64,000 nucleotides of DNA from Phymatolithon calcareum (Eukaryota > Rhodophyta > Florideophyceae > Hapalidiales). This document shows positions 1-11,912 of this stretch, piece after piece (the stretch's first letter is position 1; each line of letters begins with the position of its first letter). The stretch covers positions 744,001 to 808,000 of the forward strand of contig OZ345375.1 of assembly GCA_977006965.1 (NCBI GenBank), given 5' to 3'. The translations under genes were made by a program, and so were the position numbers. The notes under the pieces were generated by a model that saw only the letters and a program-made list of their open reading frames with translations, was not told where the DNA came from and searched no databases.

Positions 1-8
1 CTGAAGAC

Positions 9-240
9 TTCGTGGTCGGATACTGGAGGCCGCTTGCGAAGTTGCAGTACATGCCGAATTGTCAACCCGCAACAAACATTTCGTGGTCGGATACTGGAGG
101 CCGCTTGCAACGTTGCAGCACATGCCGAATTGACATCCCGCAACAAAAAGTCTACGAACATATTTCTCGTGCGGCAAAAATTTCGTGGTCGGATGCTGGA
201 GGCCGCTTGCAACGTTGCAGCACATGCAATAATGCGAGTG
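9..240. repeat. 71-bp tandem repeat, three imperfect copies
   Basis: The motif TTCGTGGTCGGATACTGGAG begins at 9 and 80 (spacing 71) and again at 182, where about 31 extra bases precede the third copy. The LTR retrotransposon inserted just after the third copy. The array may extend left beyond the window. No coding function is evident. Confidence 0.8.
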
Positions 241-248
241 TTGGAGAT

Positions 249-638
249 TGCTGACCCCAATATTGGCCGTCTTGTTGATTGAATAGGCTGGAACGTGCCG
301 AAGGAATCATTCCTGTTATTATCATACCCAGCGAATCCGGTTGCTTCCCGATGTCGCCAGGTGGGCGGTGTACCGTTTACAAATTCGCCGACGAAGGCAG
401 ATCTCCAATAGAGTTATATTTTTTTAATTGTCCCCTCGTTTAGTTAGTCTTACAGTGCGCTGGGTGCTGCTCGCAAGAGCTCCGGCAAAACCTAGCGCTA
501 GCTTATATAGTATCCTACTTCGACCTTCGGCGAGAAGGAGGGCAGCTCACGCTCCGCACCAAAGAGCCTCCCCCCCATCAAAAAGAAAAACAAACAAAAA
601 CATCTCTCTCCCTTTTTCTCTCTCTTTTTATCCCCACA
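249..638 (+). repeat. 5' LTR
   Basis: 390-bp repeat, TG...CA. The first about 285 bp match the 3' LTR exactly by eye. All differences fall in a stretch of about 45 bp around 540-585, where this copy has a C-rich tract. A TATA-like box lies at 503-510, so that divergent stretch is downstream of the likely transcription start. Confidence 0.95.
503..510 (+). promoter_or_regulatory. TATA-like box of the LTR promoter
   Basis: TTATATAG lies about 150 bp before the gag start and inside the LTR, where the U3 promoter of an LTR element is expected. The same octamer is at 7792-7799 in the 3' LTR. Assignment is by position and sequence only. Confidence 0.5.
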
Positions 639-640
639 TT

Positions 641-658
641 TGGTACCCCCAGCAGGGC
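641..658 (+). promoter_or_regulatory. Putative primer binding site
   Basis: Two bases after the 5' LTR the sequence reads TGGTACCCCCAGCAGGGC. A TGG start complementary to the tRNA CCA end is standard for the minus-strand primer site, and TGGTA resembles initiator-Met type sites. The rest does not clearly match a tRNA I can name. It runs almost into the gag ATG at 660. Confidence 0.55.
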
Positions 659-659
659 G

Positions 660-3600
660 ATGGCGCCTCCCAGTGAGCTCATAACCTTCAATGGCGACAC
701 CGACGCCAGGAAGTTCTTCTTCGTCTACGAAAACATTGTCCAGAAAGAAGTCTCCGTCGAGGAGAAGGCCGAACGAGTCGTTCAGCACCTGACCGAAAAG
801 GCCTTCGACTTTTACTACGACAAGTTTGTCCGCGAGAACACCCCAACCCCCGAGTCAAAGGACTACGCCACAGTCAAGGCGAGTCTTCTCGCCGAGTTTG
901 CGCCTCGCCGCAGTCAAGAATCCATCATGCGTGAAGTTGTCACCCTCAAATACACCGGAGGTGACATTGACGCATTCATCCAAAAAGCTGAAAAGCTGTA
1001 CCGCGAAGCCAAGTTCAATGAGTCCGCCATGCGCGGTCTCCTCCGTGATGCCATTTCGTCCTCACCTACTCTCTTCCAGCTCGTTCTGTTGCGGGGTGCC
1101 GCTACCTTTACCGAGATCAAGGCAGCCTGTTCCAGTTATGCAGAGGGACAGAAACTGATCTATCCTACGGAATGTCACATCGACTCCCCAAATGTCGCTA
1201 AGGGGACCGGGACACAAGTCTCCTTCCAGTCATATGCGGAGAAGAAGATTGACAAACTCTGTGAGCAGATGGGCGAACTTGCACTCGCCATTTCCCAGAG
1301 GAAGGAAGTCCTCCAGCCCGCTGGACGTCTCAAGACCTGCAGCTATTGCAAAGCGGAGGGTCATGTGTCGACACAGTGCAGAGACAACCCTATGAAGGAG
1401 ATGAAGTGCCGCTTCTGCAAGAAGTGGGGCCACAACGAAGTTGCCTGCTACTCAAAGCAGCGCCATGAGATTGACCAAGCTATCGCTCGTCAACAGCAAC
1501 GCCCCCAGGAAGCACCAATGGCACAGCAAGCACCTCCCCCAGCCGAAAATGCCAACGTCCTCACGCTCGCCCCGGATTGTGAAACATTACAGGCGGATGA
1601 AGAGGTTGCCGCTGTCAAGCATACGGCCGAAGGTGAGCCTCTCCCGAAAAACCCGCGCCGAGAAGGGGATGGCGATCCAATGCATATTGCATGCTCACCC
1701 ACTCTCCTCGACGGTACTCGCAATACAATTCCTAGTCGCGTGGCTAAGAAAATTAAGAGGAAGGTAACCCGGAAACCTACGAAGAACACAGCGGCTAAGG
1801 AACTGGGAAGCCGCGTGGAGAAGTACGACTTGATGTCCAATCTCACACAAGCATCTTCGGGTCTTTCCTTCGGTCAGTTACTCCGTGGAGATGCAAACGA
1901 GGCGCGAGGAGAAATTCAGAAGCTTTTTGCTCGACGTGCACTGCTCAGGAAGGGTCCCAACGTTCAAACAATCGACACGACAAACTTGGTAGCGCCCGTC
2001 AGGCTAGTGAACCGTCACGAGTTTGCTCGAGTTCAAGTCAGTGGCCGCGAAGTCTATACCCTCCTTGGCGCCGGTGCCATCCCCAACGTGATGACTAATG
2101 ATCTTGCCAACCATCTTCGCATTATACCTACCCATACCCGACGCAGGCTCGAAGGATACGCAGGAGACACGGAGGATTGCCTCGGTATTGTGGAAGAAGT
2201 TGCGGTAAGCTTCGATCACGTCCGTGTGCCTATCACATTCCTCGTTTCTTCGAGCTCGAAGTACAACTTGATCATTGGGTTACCAACTCTGAAGAAGTTA
2301 AGGACCAAGATGGACCTCGGGCGCAGCATCGTCAAAATCAAGTACGGTGGAGAGACGGTTAGGCTCAATCTTGTCCACGAATCGCGTGACTTCGACTCCA
2401 CCGATGAAGAAGAGTTTACTTCCGAGTCGGAGAGTGATTCCGATTCCAGTGCAGACTCCGACTCCGACTTTGACCAGAACCTTGGTTCCGACGCCGATCT
2501 TGAAGGTATGGTCCTCGCCCTGAATGTGATCGGTCATGAGGAAGAAGTGCCCTTTAAAGCACCCGGCATCTACCAGAAAACCTCCCACGTAGACAACGCG
2601 TCCAAAAACAAGCTCGTTTCTTTACTGCAGGCTCACGATATAGTCGCTGAGTCACTCGATGATCTACGTCCATCTACCGTTCCCACAACGCATTCATTCT
2701 CTCTTTCTTCCGACAATCCAATCTATCACCGTGCTCGCCGTCTTCCGCCGATGCACAACGATATTGTCAAGAAGGAGATTGAGCGCATGCTCGACGGTGG
2801 TATTATCCGTCCTGCATCGTCAGCCTGGTCCTTCCCTGTCGTCATTTCCAACAAATCTGATGGTACACCGAGGTTCTGCATCGATTTCAGGAAACTCAAC
2901 AAGCTCATGACTCCGGATCGTTGGCCCCTTCCACGACCGGATGAGATTATCGAAGATCTTTCGGGCAGTTCCGTATTTTCTACCGTCGATCTCTTCAGCG
3001 GATTCTGGCAAATCAAAATGTCGGAGGCTTGTAAAGAGAAGACGACATTCGTGTGCAAGTGTGGGACATTCCAGTTTGAGGTCATGCCCTTCGGCCTGAT
3101 GAACGCACCAGCCACATTCCAGAGAATGATGGACCAGCTTTTTCAAGACATGGACTTTGTCCGCGTGTATCTGGACGACATTGTCGTCCACTCGAAGAGC
3201 GTCGAGGAACATTTCCTGCACCTTGATGCAATGTTCAACAAGCTTGCCAGTCATGGTCTGCGTATGAATATCACGAAGTGCCAGTTTTTTCAGACTCGCA
3301 TCAAGCTTCTCGGTCACGTTGTCGAAGGGGATGGAATCCGGGTCTACGCAGACAAGATCGACATAATCCAGGATGCACCGCGACCGAAAACACGAACAGC
3401 TGAAGTCGTTTTTGGGTCGCGCCTCTTACTACCGACGCTTCATCAACGGTTTCGCAAAGATAGCGCGCCCTCTCCACGAGAAAACTTCTGTCAACGTTGA
3501 CTTCGAATGGACCGGCGCTATGGAGAAAGCATTTGAGTGTCTTCGCAACGCCCTGTGCAGAGCTCCAATTCTGTCGTTCCCCGTAATGGATAAACCATTC

Positions 3601-5220
3601 ATTGTCTCTACGGACGCCTCGTCACAAGCAGTTGGAGCGGTTTTATCGCAGCTTGATGAGGACGGTCGTGAATATCCAGTGCAGTACGCCAGTCGATCAC
3701 TGTCCTCAGCCGAACGTAACTACAGCACTTTCGAACGTGAGGCCCTTGCAGTTGTGTTCGCCTTTAAGAAGTTCCGGCACTTTCTGTTATCCAACCGAGT
3801 TATCCTTTTCTCCGATCATCATGTACTCCAGCACACGTTCAACAAAGAGGACCCGCACGGAAGAATCGCTCGATGGCTCTGCTTCCTTGCAGATTACGAT
3901 TTCGAAGTCCAATACCGAGGGGAAAGTCTAATGGGAACGCAGATTATTGCTCCCGACACCCATGCAACCATGGAAAGCACCGACCGGAGCCTTGCGCTAT
4001 GGTTTCATACAGCGGATCCGTCGAGGAGTCGCTTATGGAAGTCGCCAAGTACCTTGAGTCATTTCAAAGTACCGGTATCAAGGCGCCGGGATACTCACGA
4101 GCCATTAAGAAGAAGGCGAAGAATTTTATTGTGACGGGGTCGAAGCTGTTCCGCCGCACAAAGAAGGGTGCCCGGTATATTCCGGATGTTGAAAACCGGG
4201 AAGAGGTCATTATTTCTCTTCATGACGACATCGGGCATTGGGACTTCCGCGCTACATACAAAATAATTTCCGACCGCTACTGGTGGCCCTCGATGCGGAA
4301 CGATGTCGCCAAGTACGTTTGCACATGCGATGAGTGCCAGAAGAGCAAACCGTGCACCAAGTACAATTCAACTCAACACCAGCCAATAAGCGGTATCTTC
4401 GATACATGGTCGCTGGACTTCGCTGGACTGCTGCCTCGTTCGCTTAACGGAAATCGCTACCTCCTTATCGGAGTTGAGCATTTAACCGGATGGCCGATAG
4501 CTGCCGCGCTTCCAAACGCCCTCAGCACGGATGTCGTCAAGTTTATCCGCGAGCACATCGTGCAGCACTACGGTACCCCTCTTAACATCCTAAGCGACAA
4601 TGGTACGCAGTTCACAGCGGCGCACACACAAGACTACGCCGGCAAGATCCACACCACATGGCGCTTCGTTTCACCTTACTCGCCGTCGTCTAATGGAAGA
4701 GCCGAAAGAATGGTTCGCACCTTGAAGGCCAGTCTGCACAAATCGATCGGAAAGGCCACCAAAAACTGTGATAAAGCTCTTCCATCAGTGCTGACAGGAT
4801 ACCGTCGACGCCCGAACCGGAGTGGCTTTTCTCCTTTCGAACTTCTGCACGGTGTCGCACCAAGTTTCGCCGAGTATCGCATACATGACGCTTCACATAG
4901 GCCGGATCAGGCGCGTTTTGTTGAAGTCACTACAATTCTCGCCAAGCGCGCAGACAAGATTGTCCCTGCAGGAAAAAACGCAGGTGCAAACTTTTAAAGT
5001 CGGCGATGACGTTCTCATGTACAACCACATGGCACAGATGGGATTCAAGCTTCCGTTCGGTACATCCAAATGGACAGGTCCTTATCGCGTTACCACGGCC
5101 GACCATCCTCGTTACGCACTACAATCACCGACCGGGCGCCGATCGCGCCGAAGTATCCACGCACGTCGCCTCGCCCGATACTGCCAGAGAGAGCGAAGCA
5201 AACCGGTTCGTCGTTCGTAG
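660..5220 (+). pseudogene. Ty3/gypsy gag-pol polyprotein, frameshifted
   Basis: The first frame (660-3500) carries gag, two CCHC zinc knuckles near residues 225-265 (CSYCKAEGHVSTQC, then CRFCKKWGHNEVAC), the protease region, and the reverse transcriptase with MPFGLMNAPATFQ and catalytic YLDD near residue 837. The frame then shifts near 3400 (RNase H, STDASSQAVGAVL), again near 3917 (NGNADYCSRHP linker and integrase with HHCC-type finger, DFAG, SDNGTQF and NGRAER), and again near 4975 (C-terminal GPY/F-type module, KWTGPYRV). The protease, expected to read D-S/T-G-A, reads LLGAGA near residue 468, so the catalytic aspartate is missing. The three shifts lie at or next to short homopolymers, so some could be sequencing errors; the protease change is not of that kind. 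Confidence 0.93.
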
Positions 5221-6873
5221 TCGTGAGAAGAGTCTTCTCTGACTTCAAAACGTTGCATTCATGTACTATAACCATCCGTCCATGCCACTTCCACCGCTCA
5301 ACCACAATGCTCCACAATCATCAATATCCACCACGATCACTGTTCGCGCTCTATGGCCATCAACCACGCCGGCGACGGAAGGAAAAGTTCGAGGTATTTC
5401 GCATAGGACACGATCTGCCCACCAGCAGATTCGCTGTGCTCGGCCCTCCATCCTGAATCATCTCCGCATCGGCGAACCGATATCGTGCTTGGTAGTGGGG
5501 GAGGATTACAACATCGAGGCCGAAGCCAAGACCGGACACCCCTGCTCCCCCGAGACCACTCGGGGGCCCTCAATAGACCGCCGCAATGATTGCGAAAGGT
5601 TTCGTGTAACCTCACGGGATCCAACGATCAGCCGTCAGCCGTCCTCCACTACCGCACTCACGCCAGAGAAAGCGGGACACATGTACGAAGTACGTCACCA
5701 CAGGAGTGAGGAGAGGCCTTAAGCAGAGCATTTCGTCGAGCACCTCTAGAAGTCCATCCCGCCGCCGGCACAACATCAAATGTCATTAGAACCAACGGCA
5801 AAAACAGCGAAGCATCCATCGTTCATATCGTCCTGTTTCACACACGACCAATTCGCCATCGCGCATGCCTCCGTCGCTACCTGCAGAATCGTCGTCACGC
5901 AAAGACAGTGCCAAAAGCATCATCAGAAACAAACCGACCGACAACGCCAAGAAGAAGACACAACAGTTCTTTGCTCTCTCGAAACATGTGCGCCATGAAC
6001 CGCAAATCCGACCACGCAACCCGATCCATCATCCTCTGCCAACCGATCCATCGTCGCCAAATCGGCCACCAACCCTGCACGGAGAATGCAAAGGGCACAG
6101 GGATATTTCTCTTGGAAAGAACGCTCGATTAGCTTCGCAGACAACACTCTCATTTTCCGCGTACCAACCGTTTTTCGATGCTTCCGGACCTCCTACTCAC
6201 TACTGTACTGTACTGGCAGAGTCAATGGCACAGTCAATTTCCGCTTCCCTTTTTGCGAGCGTACTCATGCCCTTCACCACTGGCGAAATCACAAGTCTTC
6301 TTCATCAAGCACAATGAATGGGCATGACCTCACGCACACTGAGAATCTTTTGAAGGAGCGCGGCAATGAATTGATGCAACCAGTTGCAAGAAGGTATTTG
6401 CGAAACTGGATCTCTGGCACTCTTCAGTTGAAAACTACATGCACATCGCATTCGCTCGCATCTTGATGTCTCCTGACCGCGCTTGTTTCAAAACTCGTTC
6501 GTATACACACGTGCAGTTTTCAAATAACAATTTGGCTAACCAGTGGTACGGCATGGGATATCTCGTCATGACCACTCGACGTCGCCGTTGCATATGAGAT
6601 TCGTCTGCGAAATATTCTCCTTCATGATGACTTCAATTGTGGAGGTCACCAACACTCCGGCAGACGCTTGCGTACAGTGGCGATGAGTACCAAGGCCACC
6701 GTTTCGCCACCAACAAAGAACAAGTCCCGGTCGCGCCCACACGGTCACTCGGCGAGGCGCTTCTAGGCAGCAGAGGCCGCGGCTGCCGTACGTGCGCGCT
6801 GAGCGGCAGCAAAGAACTCATCATACGGGCGCTGCTTTCACAAAGACTCCTCATCTTCACACTCGCCAGTAAC
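5221..6873 (+). other. Non-pol interior of the LTR element, no recognisable gene
   Basis: After integrase, about 1.65 kb lacks a long reading frame and shows no retroelement motif. Only short overlapping frames occur on both strands. It could be a decayed 3' untranslated region or part of a captured host segment continuing into 6874-7537. Confidence 0.5.
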
Positions 6874-7537
6874 ATGCAACAGAGCAACTTCTCCTCCTTC
6901 CCCCATATCCGACCGCCTCCTCGCACCGGCTTGCAAAAGGTAATCTCAAGACCACCGCCCTCGAAGAACCCCGCCGCCCCCATCGAGGTCATCGATCTCG
7001 ACGGGTCGGATGACGACAGCAAGCGCATTGCCGCCCTGGGTCGACGTGCACCCGCGCGCATGCCGTCCTCTTCACAATCAAATTACCCCGTGCCGCAACG
7101 AGCGACCCGCCAACCATCCTTCACCAACATTTCCTACGCCCCTCGCGTCGACCGCGCAGGCTTCCCCGTCCCGCAAGGCCGCGTCGCAGACACCCACCCC
7201 CATCGCCGCAACAACCGACACAGACATATCAGCGCGCCACGCCGCCACCCCGTGCAAACGCCCCACACGCCGAGAGGAGACCGGTAGAACCCCGTGCGTT
7301 CACTTTAGTACAGTCCAGAGGTCCCAGTGCAAGTCCGCCGCGCAAGTCACCAACTCGTCCCACTAACGCACGTACAAAGTTTGCCGGTTCCATGTTCGAG
7401 GCAGCCGGTCCCGCCCCGATGTTCCGTGCCGCATTGCAGTCGTTTGCGGCGGTTGTGTGTCATGTTGGATTGCACGATGCTGTTGTAGGTGGTGAGATCG
7501 CCGGCGTCGAGACGAGCGCCGTACCGGTTGTGCCCCC
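6874..7537 (+). pseudogene. Probable captured host-gene fragment inside the LTR element
   Basis: An ATG at 6874 opens a frame (MQQSNFSSFPHIRPPPRTG...) rich in Pro, Ser and Arg. It contains IEVIDLDGSDDD, a hydrophobic core followed by acidic residues as in SUMO-interacting motifs. This frame closes at 7287. A second frame, open from about 7150, runs on through a Pro-rich stretch to FAGSMFEAAGPAPMFRAALQ and into the LTR. The composition is that of a disordered nuclear host protein, not of gag or pol. Its position between integrase and the 3' LTR suggests transduction. The donor gene is not identifiable here. Confidence 0.4.
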
Positions 7538-7924
7538 TGCTGACCCCAATATTGGCCGTCTTGTTGATTGAATAGGCTGGAACGTGCCGAAGGAATCATT
7601 CCTGTTATTATCATACCCAGCGAATCCGGTTGCTTCCCGATGTCGCCAGGTGGGCGGTGTACCGTTTACAAATTCGCCGACGAAGGCAGATCTCCAATAG
7701 AGTTATATTTTTTTAATTGTCCCCTCGTTTAGTTAGTCTTACAGTGCGCTGGGTGCTGCTCGCAAGAGCTCCGGCAAAACCTAGCGCTAGCTTATATAGT
7801 ATCCTACTTCGACCTTCGGCGAGAAGGAGGGAAGCTCACGCTACGCACCAAAGAGCCCCACCAACAAAAAGAAAAACAAACAAAAACATCTCTCTCCCTT
7901 TTTCTCTCTCTTTTTATCCCCACA
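7538..7924 (+). repeat. 3' LTR
   Basis: 387-bp direct copy of 249-638, TG...CA, followed by the GAGAT target duplication at 7925-7929. It differs from the 5' LTR only around 7830-7870, by two C-to-A changes and a rearranged, 3-bp shorter C-rich tract. Confidence 0.95.
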
Positions 7925-7929
7925 GAGAT

Positions 7930-10691
7930 ATAGTGGTTCCCAAAGGGGGTGTTTCGAAGAGCCGCACTATGAGCTTGGAAAGCCTGTGAAACTGGGGAAT
8001 TCACGTAGCAGCAAAATAAGTGAATTTCATGTACACGTGCGCACCTGCCACGGTGTATTCGAGAACGTCAACCAATAAGCGCTCACTGTTTACAGAGCGC
8101 TAAGCATCTGACAGTGTCTATACCGCTCCAACGTATTAATCCATGCAGTTTGTGTACTGACCTCAGCCGAGCGCATCGAACTTCCGCACACGTGTGCAGT
8201 TGTGCGCTTTTAATTCGTCTTTTTTTGTCGAACAATCTGCTACAAGCGCACAGATGGTCGAAATAATTGGCGAAAAATTAAAAAAACTTTTGGGCTTTCG
8301 GCCCGTGCGGCAATTACAGTTGCGTTTAAACTTAACCGTTAGCCCTGCGGCGACCTCCCGGTCACACCGCAAGCAAGCAACGTCCCATCTGCTTGGTCGA
8401 TCAAGGCACGAAAAACGAAAACAAGTTTACTTGAACGCGGTAGTTGTCTGGTTTCAGACTTCCTTGGTGAGCTTCACCAATCCCCTTATCATATATTCCA
8501 AAATCGAATTCCCCTCGATAATCAGATATCATACTCATTGTTAGGGTAGCTCGCAACACCCTATTTTTCGGTAATTTCTCGCCCGCCTTGATTTTTCGGT
8601 AATTTCCGCAGGATTTTTTGGGGTTCATATCCAAGGCATTTTCCCCCAAAGCATCGCAGCCATCGATTCGTATCTCCAGGTTCCACGTCGTGATGTACTA
8701 TCCCGTGACGAATCCTGTTCGGCGGCATGTGCGATACCGCTTCAATTTCGCCGATTCCTTTGACAAACCTTTGTCGTCGAATATGTCGGGAACGTTAAGG
8801 GCTAGAGCGAAACGGAGTAGCGCGTTGGATTCGCCTCAGGGGCAAATTTTGAATGTGCCATAGAATGCGTATCTGAAGGGAATATATAGTGCACAGACAG
8901 ATGTAATGCACAAACGTGTCATGCGTAGAATATGATGTTCATTTTTACCAGTGAACGGGATAGCATGTCCCGATGCACGACAGTTTTCCTGTGAACCTAG
9001 GATTTTCTTTGCTTTTCCCGCACAAATTGAAATTGTCGACCGGCACGATGGCACCTCGGCCAGGGCCTTAAACCCCGAAGTCGGCCCTCTGCATCCTCCC
9101 TCTCCGTACATGCGCCGGGATCCGTTTTAGCGGCAAAGGACATCGCGGCGATCGCAATGGCGCGAAAAGAAAAGTGCGGGACTCCTAACCTTCGCATGCG
9201 CCGTGCGAATACAGGTGCTGCGTCAGTGCTAACCAAATTGCACCCACCCTCGTCCAGAAAACTCATCATCTTCGATCGCCATTCTACATCATCATCCGCA
9301 ATATCGCTTCTAGGTGTCCCCAATGCAGCAAAATTTACGGGATACATCGGCCTACCGGGAGGTGCTGCATATACAAGGCGGGACGAAACGGCGCCGGCTA
9401 TTCGTAGTCTGCATGGGCAATGCATCCGTCATCGACTCCGCACACGCCTGGCAGCTAGCGTCGTACACTCTTCAGCTCGGCAACAGCGGCCGTACAATTC
9501 ATGTCCCGGTCGGGCTTTGGTTTTTATTCAACACTAAACTTTCTCGGGTCCAACTCAACACTACGACCAGAAATACCGGTGGTCTTACGTGGCACATCTG
9601 AGAAGCACACAATCCGCGGGCAGCATCTGCGCTGCTTGATCCAAGACCGGCAAACGCCGTCTATGGACCCAATCTCGCACGAGCGTTGACTGCGTACGCC
9701 AGGGCGCGTGACAATCCTTCCTCATGCGCATGGCTCTCGGCCACCGATTTCTTCCGCAGCAAAGAATCTAACTGGTTCACAATCGCCATGGACGGTTCCC
9801 GGTATTGTGCACGATCACGAAGACAACTGCACGTCTCTCCGCCCTGGACAGCCTCCTTGCAGGACTCTGTGGTACAAATTCGAGTCGTCATCGAAACTGC
9901 CAGCATTTCTCATGACATACTGCCGTCTTCACAAACAAATAATACAAATCAAACATCGCCCTTCGCAGTCTGCATTGTTTGTACAACACATCTCCCGCAG
10001 AGCACCCCTTGGGCGGACGATGCAAATCACTCCAGATTCTCCTCAAAGCTCTACCAGTGCTCCCTTCGCCCCAGGCACGTCGCCTAATCGGCCTGCGACG
10101 GCGTCTCGGAGACACCCTTGCCTAACTTGACAGTCTTCAAGTTATGTGCAAGAGCCTCAAAACACAGCACATTCAATACCGCGACCATGGAGCGCGCTCG
10201 ACCGCTTCGAATAGTGCGCCTGACATTTCCAGGATATCCACCGAGCAACTACTGGTTGAATTAGAGAGCCGAACAAAGGAAATCGGATCGCTCCCCGCTT
10301 CGGGCCTTAGCTTCGCCCTCGTCCTTCTGCGCAATAGCACAAGTCAGCGTAACCACTGGCAATGGGGTGTCACTGAAATCGCTCTCTTTTCAAATTTGCA
10401 GAGCCGAGTTAGCAAGCGTACGCATTTAATTACGGACGAGCTTGGTACCCCGTCCAGTACGACTTTGCGAAAGGTGCCCGTAATTGACGCTCGCGAGACT
10501 CTACATTCAGAGCGGGAAGGAGTGCGTAGGGTTTCTGCTTAACTCGACGCCAGTCCACACTTTCCGCGACGCGTCATTATCTCATACGATGGTGTATACA
10601 TTAAACAACAATCCTTGTCGACAAAGCACAATACAATAATCGGCTTTATGGCACAGCGCGACTCACTCGCACATTCTTTTCTCAACGAACC
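7930..10691. other. No supportable gene
   Basis: About 2.8 kb with only short overlapping frames on both strands and no recognisable domain or terminal repeats. The right part may belong to the decayed transposon whose transposase remnant begins near 10.7 kb. A 132-codon frame at 10144-10542 could be its N-terminal part but has no motif I can name. Confidence 0.4.
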
Positions 10692-11912
10692 GTGCTTAGG
10701 AGATTGGAATATGCGGCCACCGTGGAAGTGCTTATGCTCCGCGTTGTTCACCCTGGTGTGCGTCATGGCGTACGCATGGCTCCTTGTGCTGCATCCATGA
10801 CCGCACTGGATTACATGAGCATCCTAGATGAATTATTGGATTGCCTCGACTGTGAGAACATACATGCAATTGCACTTGCCTACGACGCAGCTACTACGGT
10901 CCTACGAGGCCTCAAGGTCCTCTCAACGGTTGAGAGCAGGGGAAGCGCACGAACCGTAGGGCAATTGAGGGGATTGGATTGCTCGCCAGGAAAGGCAGCT
11001 ACAAACAGCCACAGCACAGCTGGCGACGACAGTTTGAACGTCGAGCTCACAAACATATTGACCATGTATCAAGCTCATCAGGCACCTCTCCGGGATTTTG
11101 CAATCAAGCTTTTTGGGACTACGCAGATGCCTTTTGAGCTACTCCGCTCATGCAAACTGCGCACAGCCGGTTCCCAGCATACATCCTAAACTCATATTCA
11201 CGCCGCTCGATTTTCCTTGTGGAGATCCCGCTCACCTACTTAAAAGAGAGCGGAATCTTGTTTACTCCACCAGAAGTCGTCGCCGCTTCCTCTATATGGA
11301 CGTCGGTCATGGAGTCGTACGCTTCAATTGGAATCACATTTGTGCGCTTCGCGAGGAGGACGTAGTTGCGTCATAACTTGGGATCCCGGAGCAAGAGCCC
11401 CTCTTGAAAGATCGCTTTGTGGAGCTCAGTTCGTGGAGGAAAATGGCCCTACCCGGCGCGCTCGCGGTGTACGTTGCACGCGTGATAGCAGCGCTTCGCG
11501 CCAAAGCGAAATCAGTGACGAGCGACTTGGGAAGAAGGGAGCCGATGTCCCTGGCGTGGCATCTGGAAGTGCGGCGAGCCCGATTTGACATCCGAAACTC
11601 AGAGAGAAACCGCTGACGACGAGGTTGCGGGCGCAACAGTGTGAGGCGGTCAGAGTTTTACGCGAGTGTGAGTCCTACTACGAGCACCAGCTCCCGCACG
11701 GCAAGACGAATTCCAAGTCCTCCATCTGGGCTGAACTTATCTCTACTTCCATTGCGATGCGCTGCTTCATTATGTCCGAGACGCGAGCCGCACCAGACAA
11801 CGGGTTTGTGCTCCTGACACGGGTGTCCACTGATGCACTGGAGTCTTTGTTTAGCTTTTCACGCCAAAAGAACGGTGGGTGCACGAATCCAACTGTGAAT
11901 CAACTTGTGTAG
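10692..11912 (+). pseudogene. P-element/THAP9-like transposase remnant
   Basis: Pieces of one protein lie in order on the plus strand in two alternating frames. The 10692-11189 frame ends with FAIKLFGTTQMPFELL. The next frame carries GDPAHLLKRERN followed by FNWNHICALREED, matching the DPPHLLK-RN and I-W-x-H-I-x-x-L blocks of P-superfamily transposases. After one stop (11374-11376) the same frame gives LLKDRFVELSSWRKM and ALAVYVARVIAAL, the conserved KM-V-A-Q-V-F-S-type helix. The 11625-11912 frame gives STDALESLFSFSRQKNG and NPTVNQL, matching the C-terminal Q-D-x-L-E-x-F-F, R-x-G and N-P-T motif. Frameshifts and a stop make it non-functional. No THAP zinc finger or terminal repeats were found. 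Confidence 0.72.

Larger units (their letters stand above)
249..7924 (+). mobile_element. Full-length Ty3/gypsy LTR retrotransposon with 5-bp target duplication
   Basis: Two long direct repeats (249-638 and 7538-7924) begin TG and end CA. They are flanked by the identical pentamer GAGAT at 244-248 and 7925-7929, a perfect target-site duplication. Between them lies gag-pol in the order gag, protease, reverse transcriptase, RNase H, integrase, which defines the Ty3/gypsy type. Pol stops at 5220, so about 2.3 kb before the 3' LTR is not pol. No polypurine tract is seen next to the 3' LTR; the bases just before it are TGCCCCC. The coding region is broken by frameshifts and a lost protease aspartate, so this copy is probably not autonomous. 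Confidence 0.95.
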
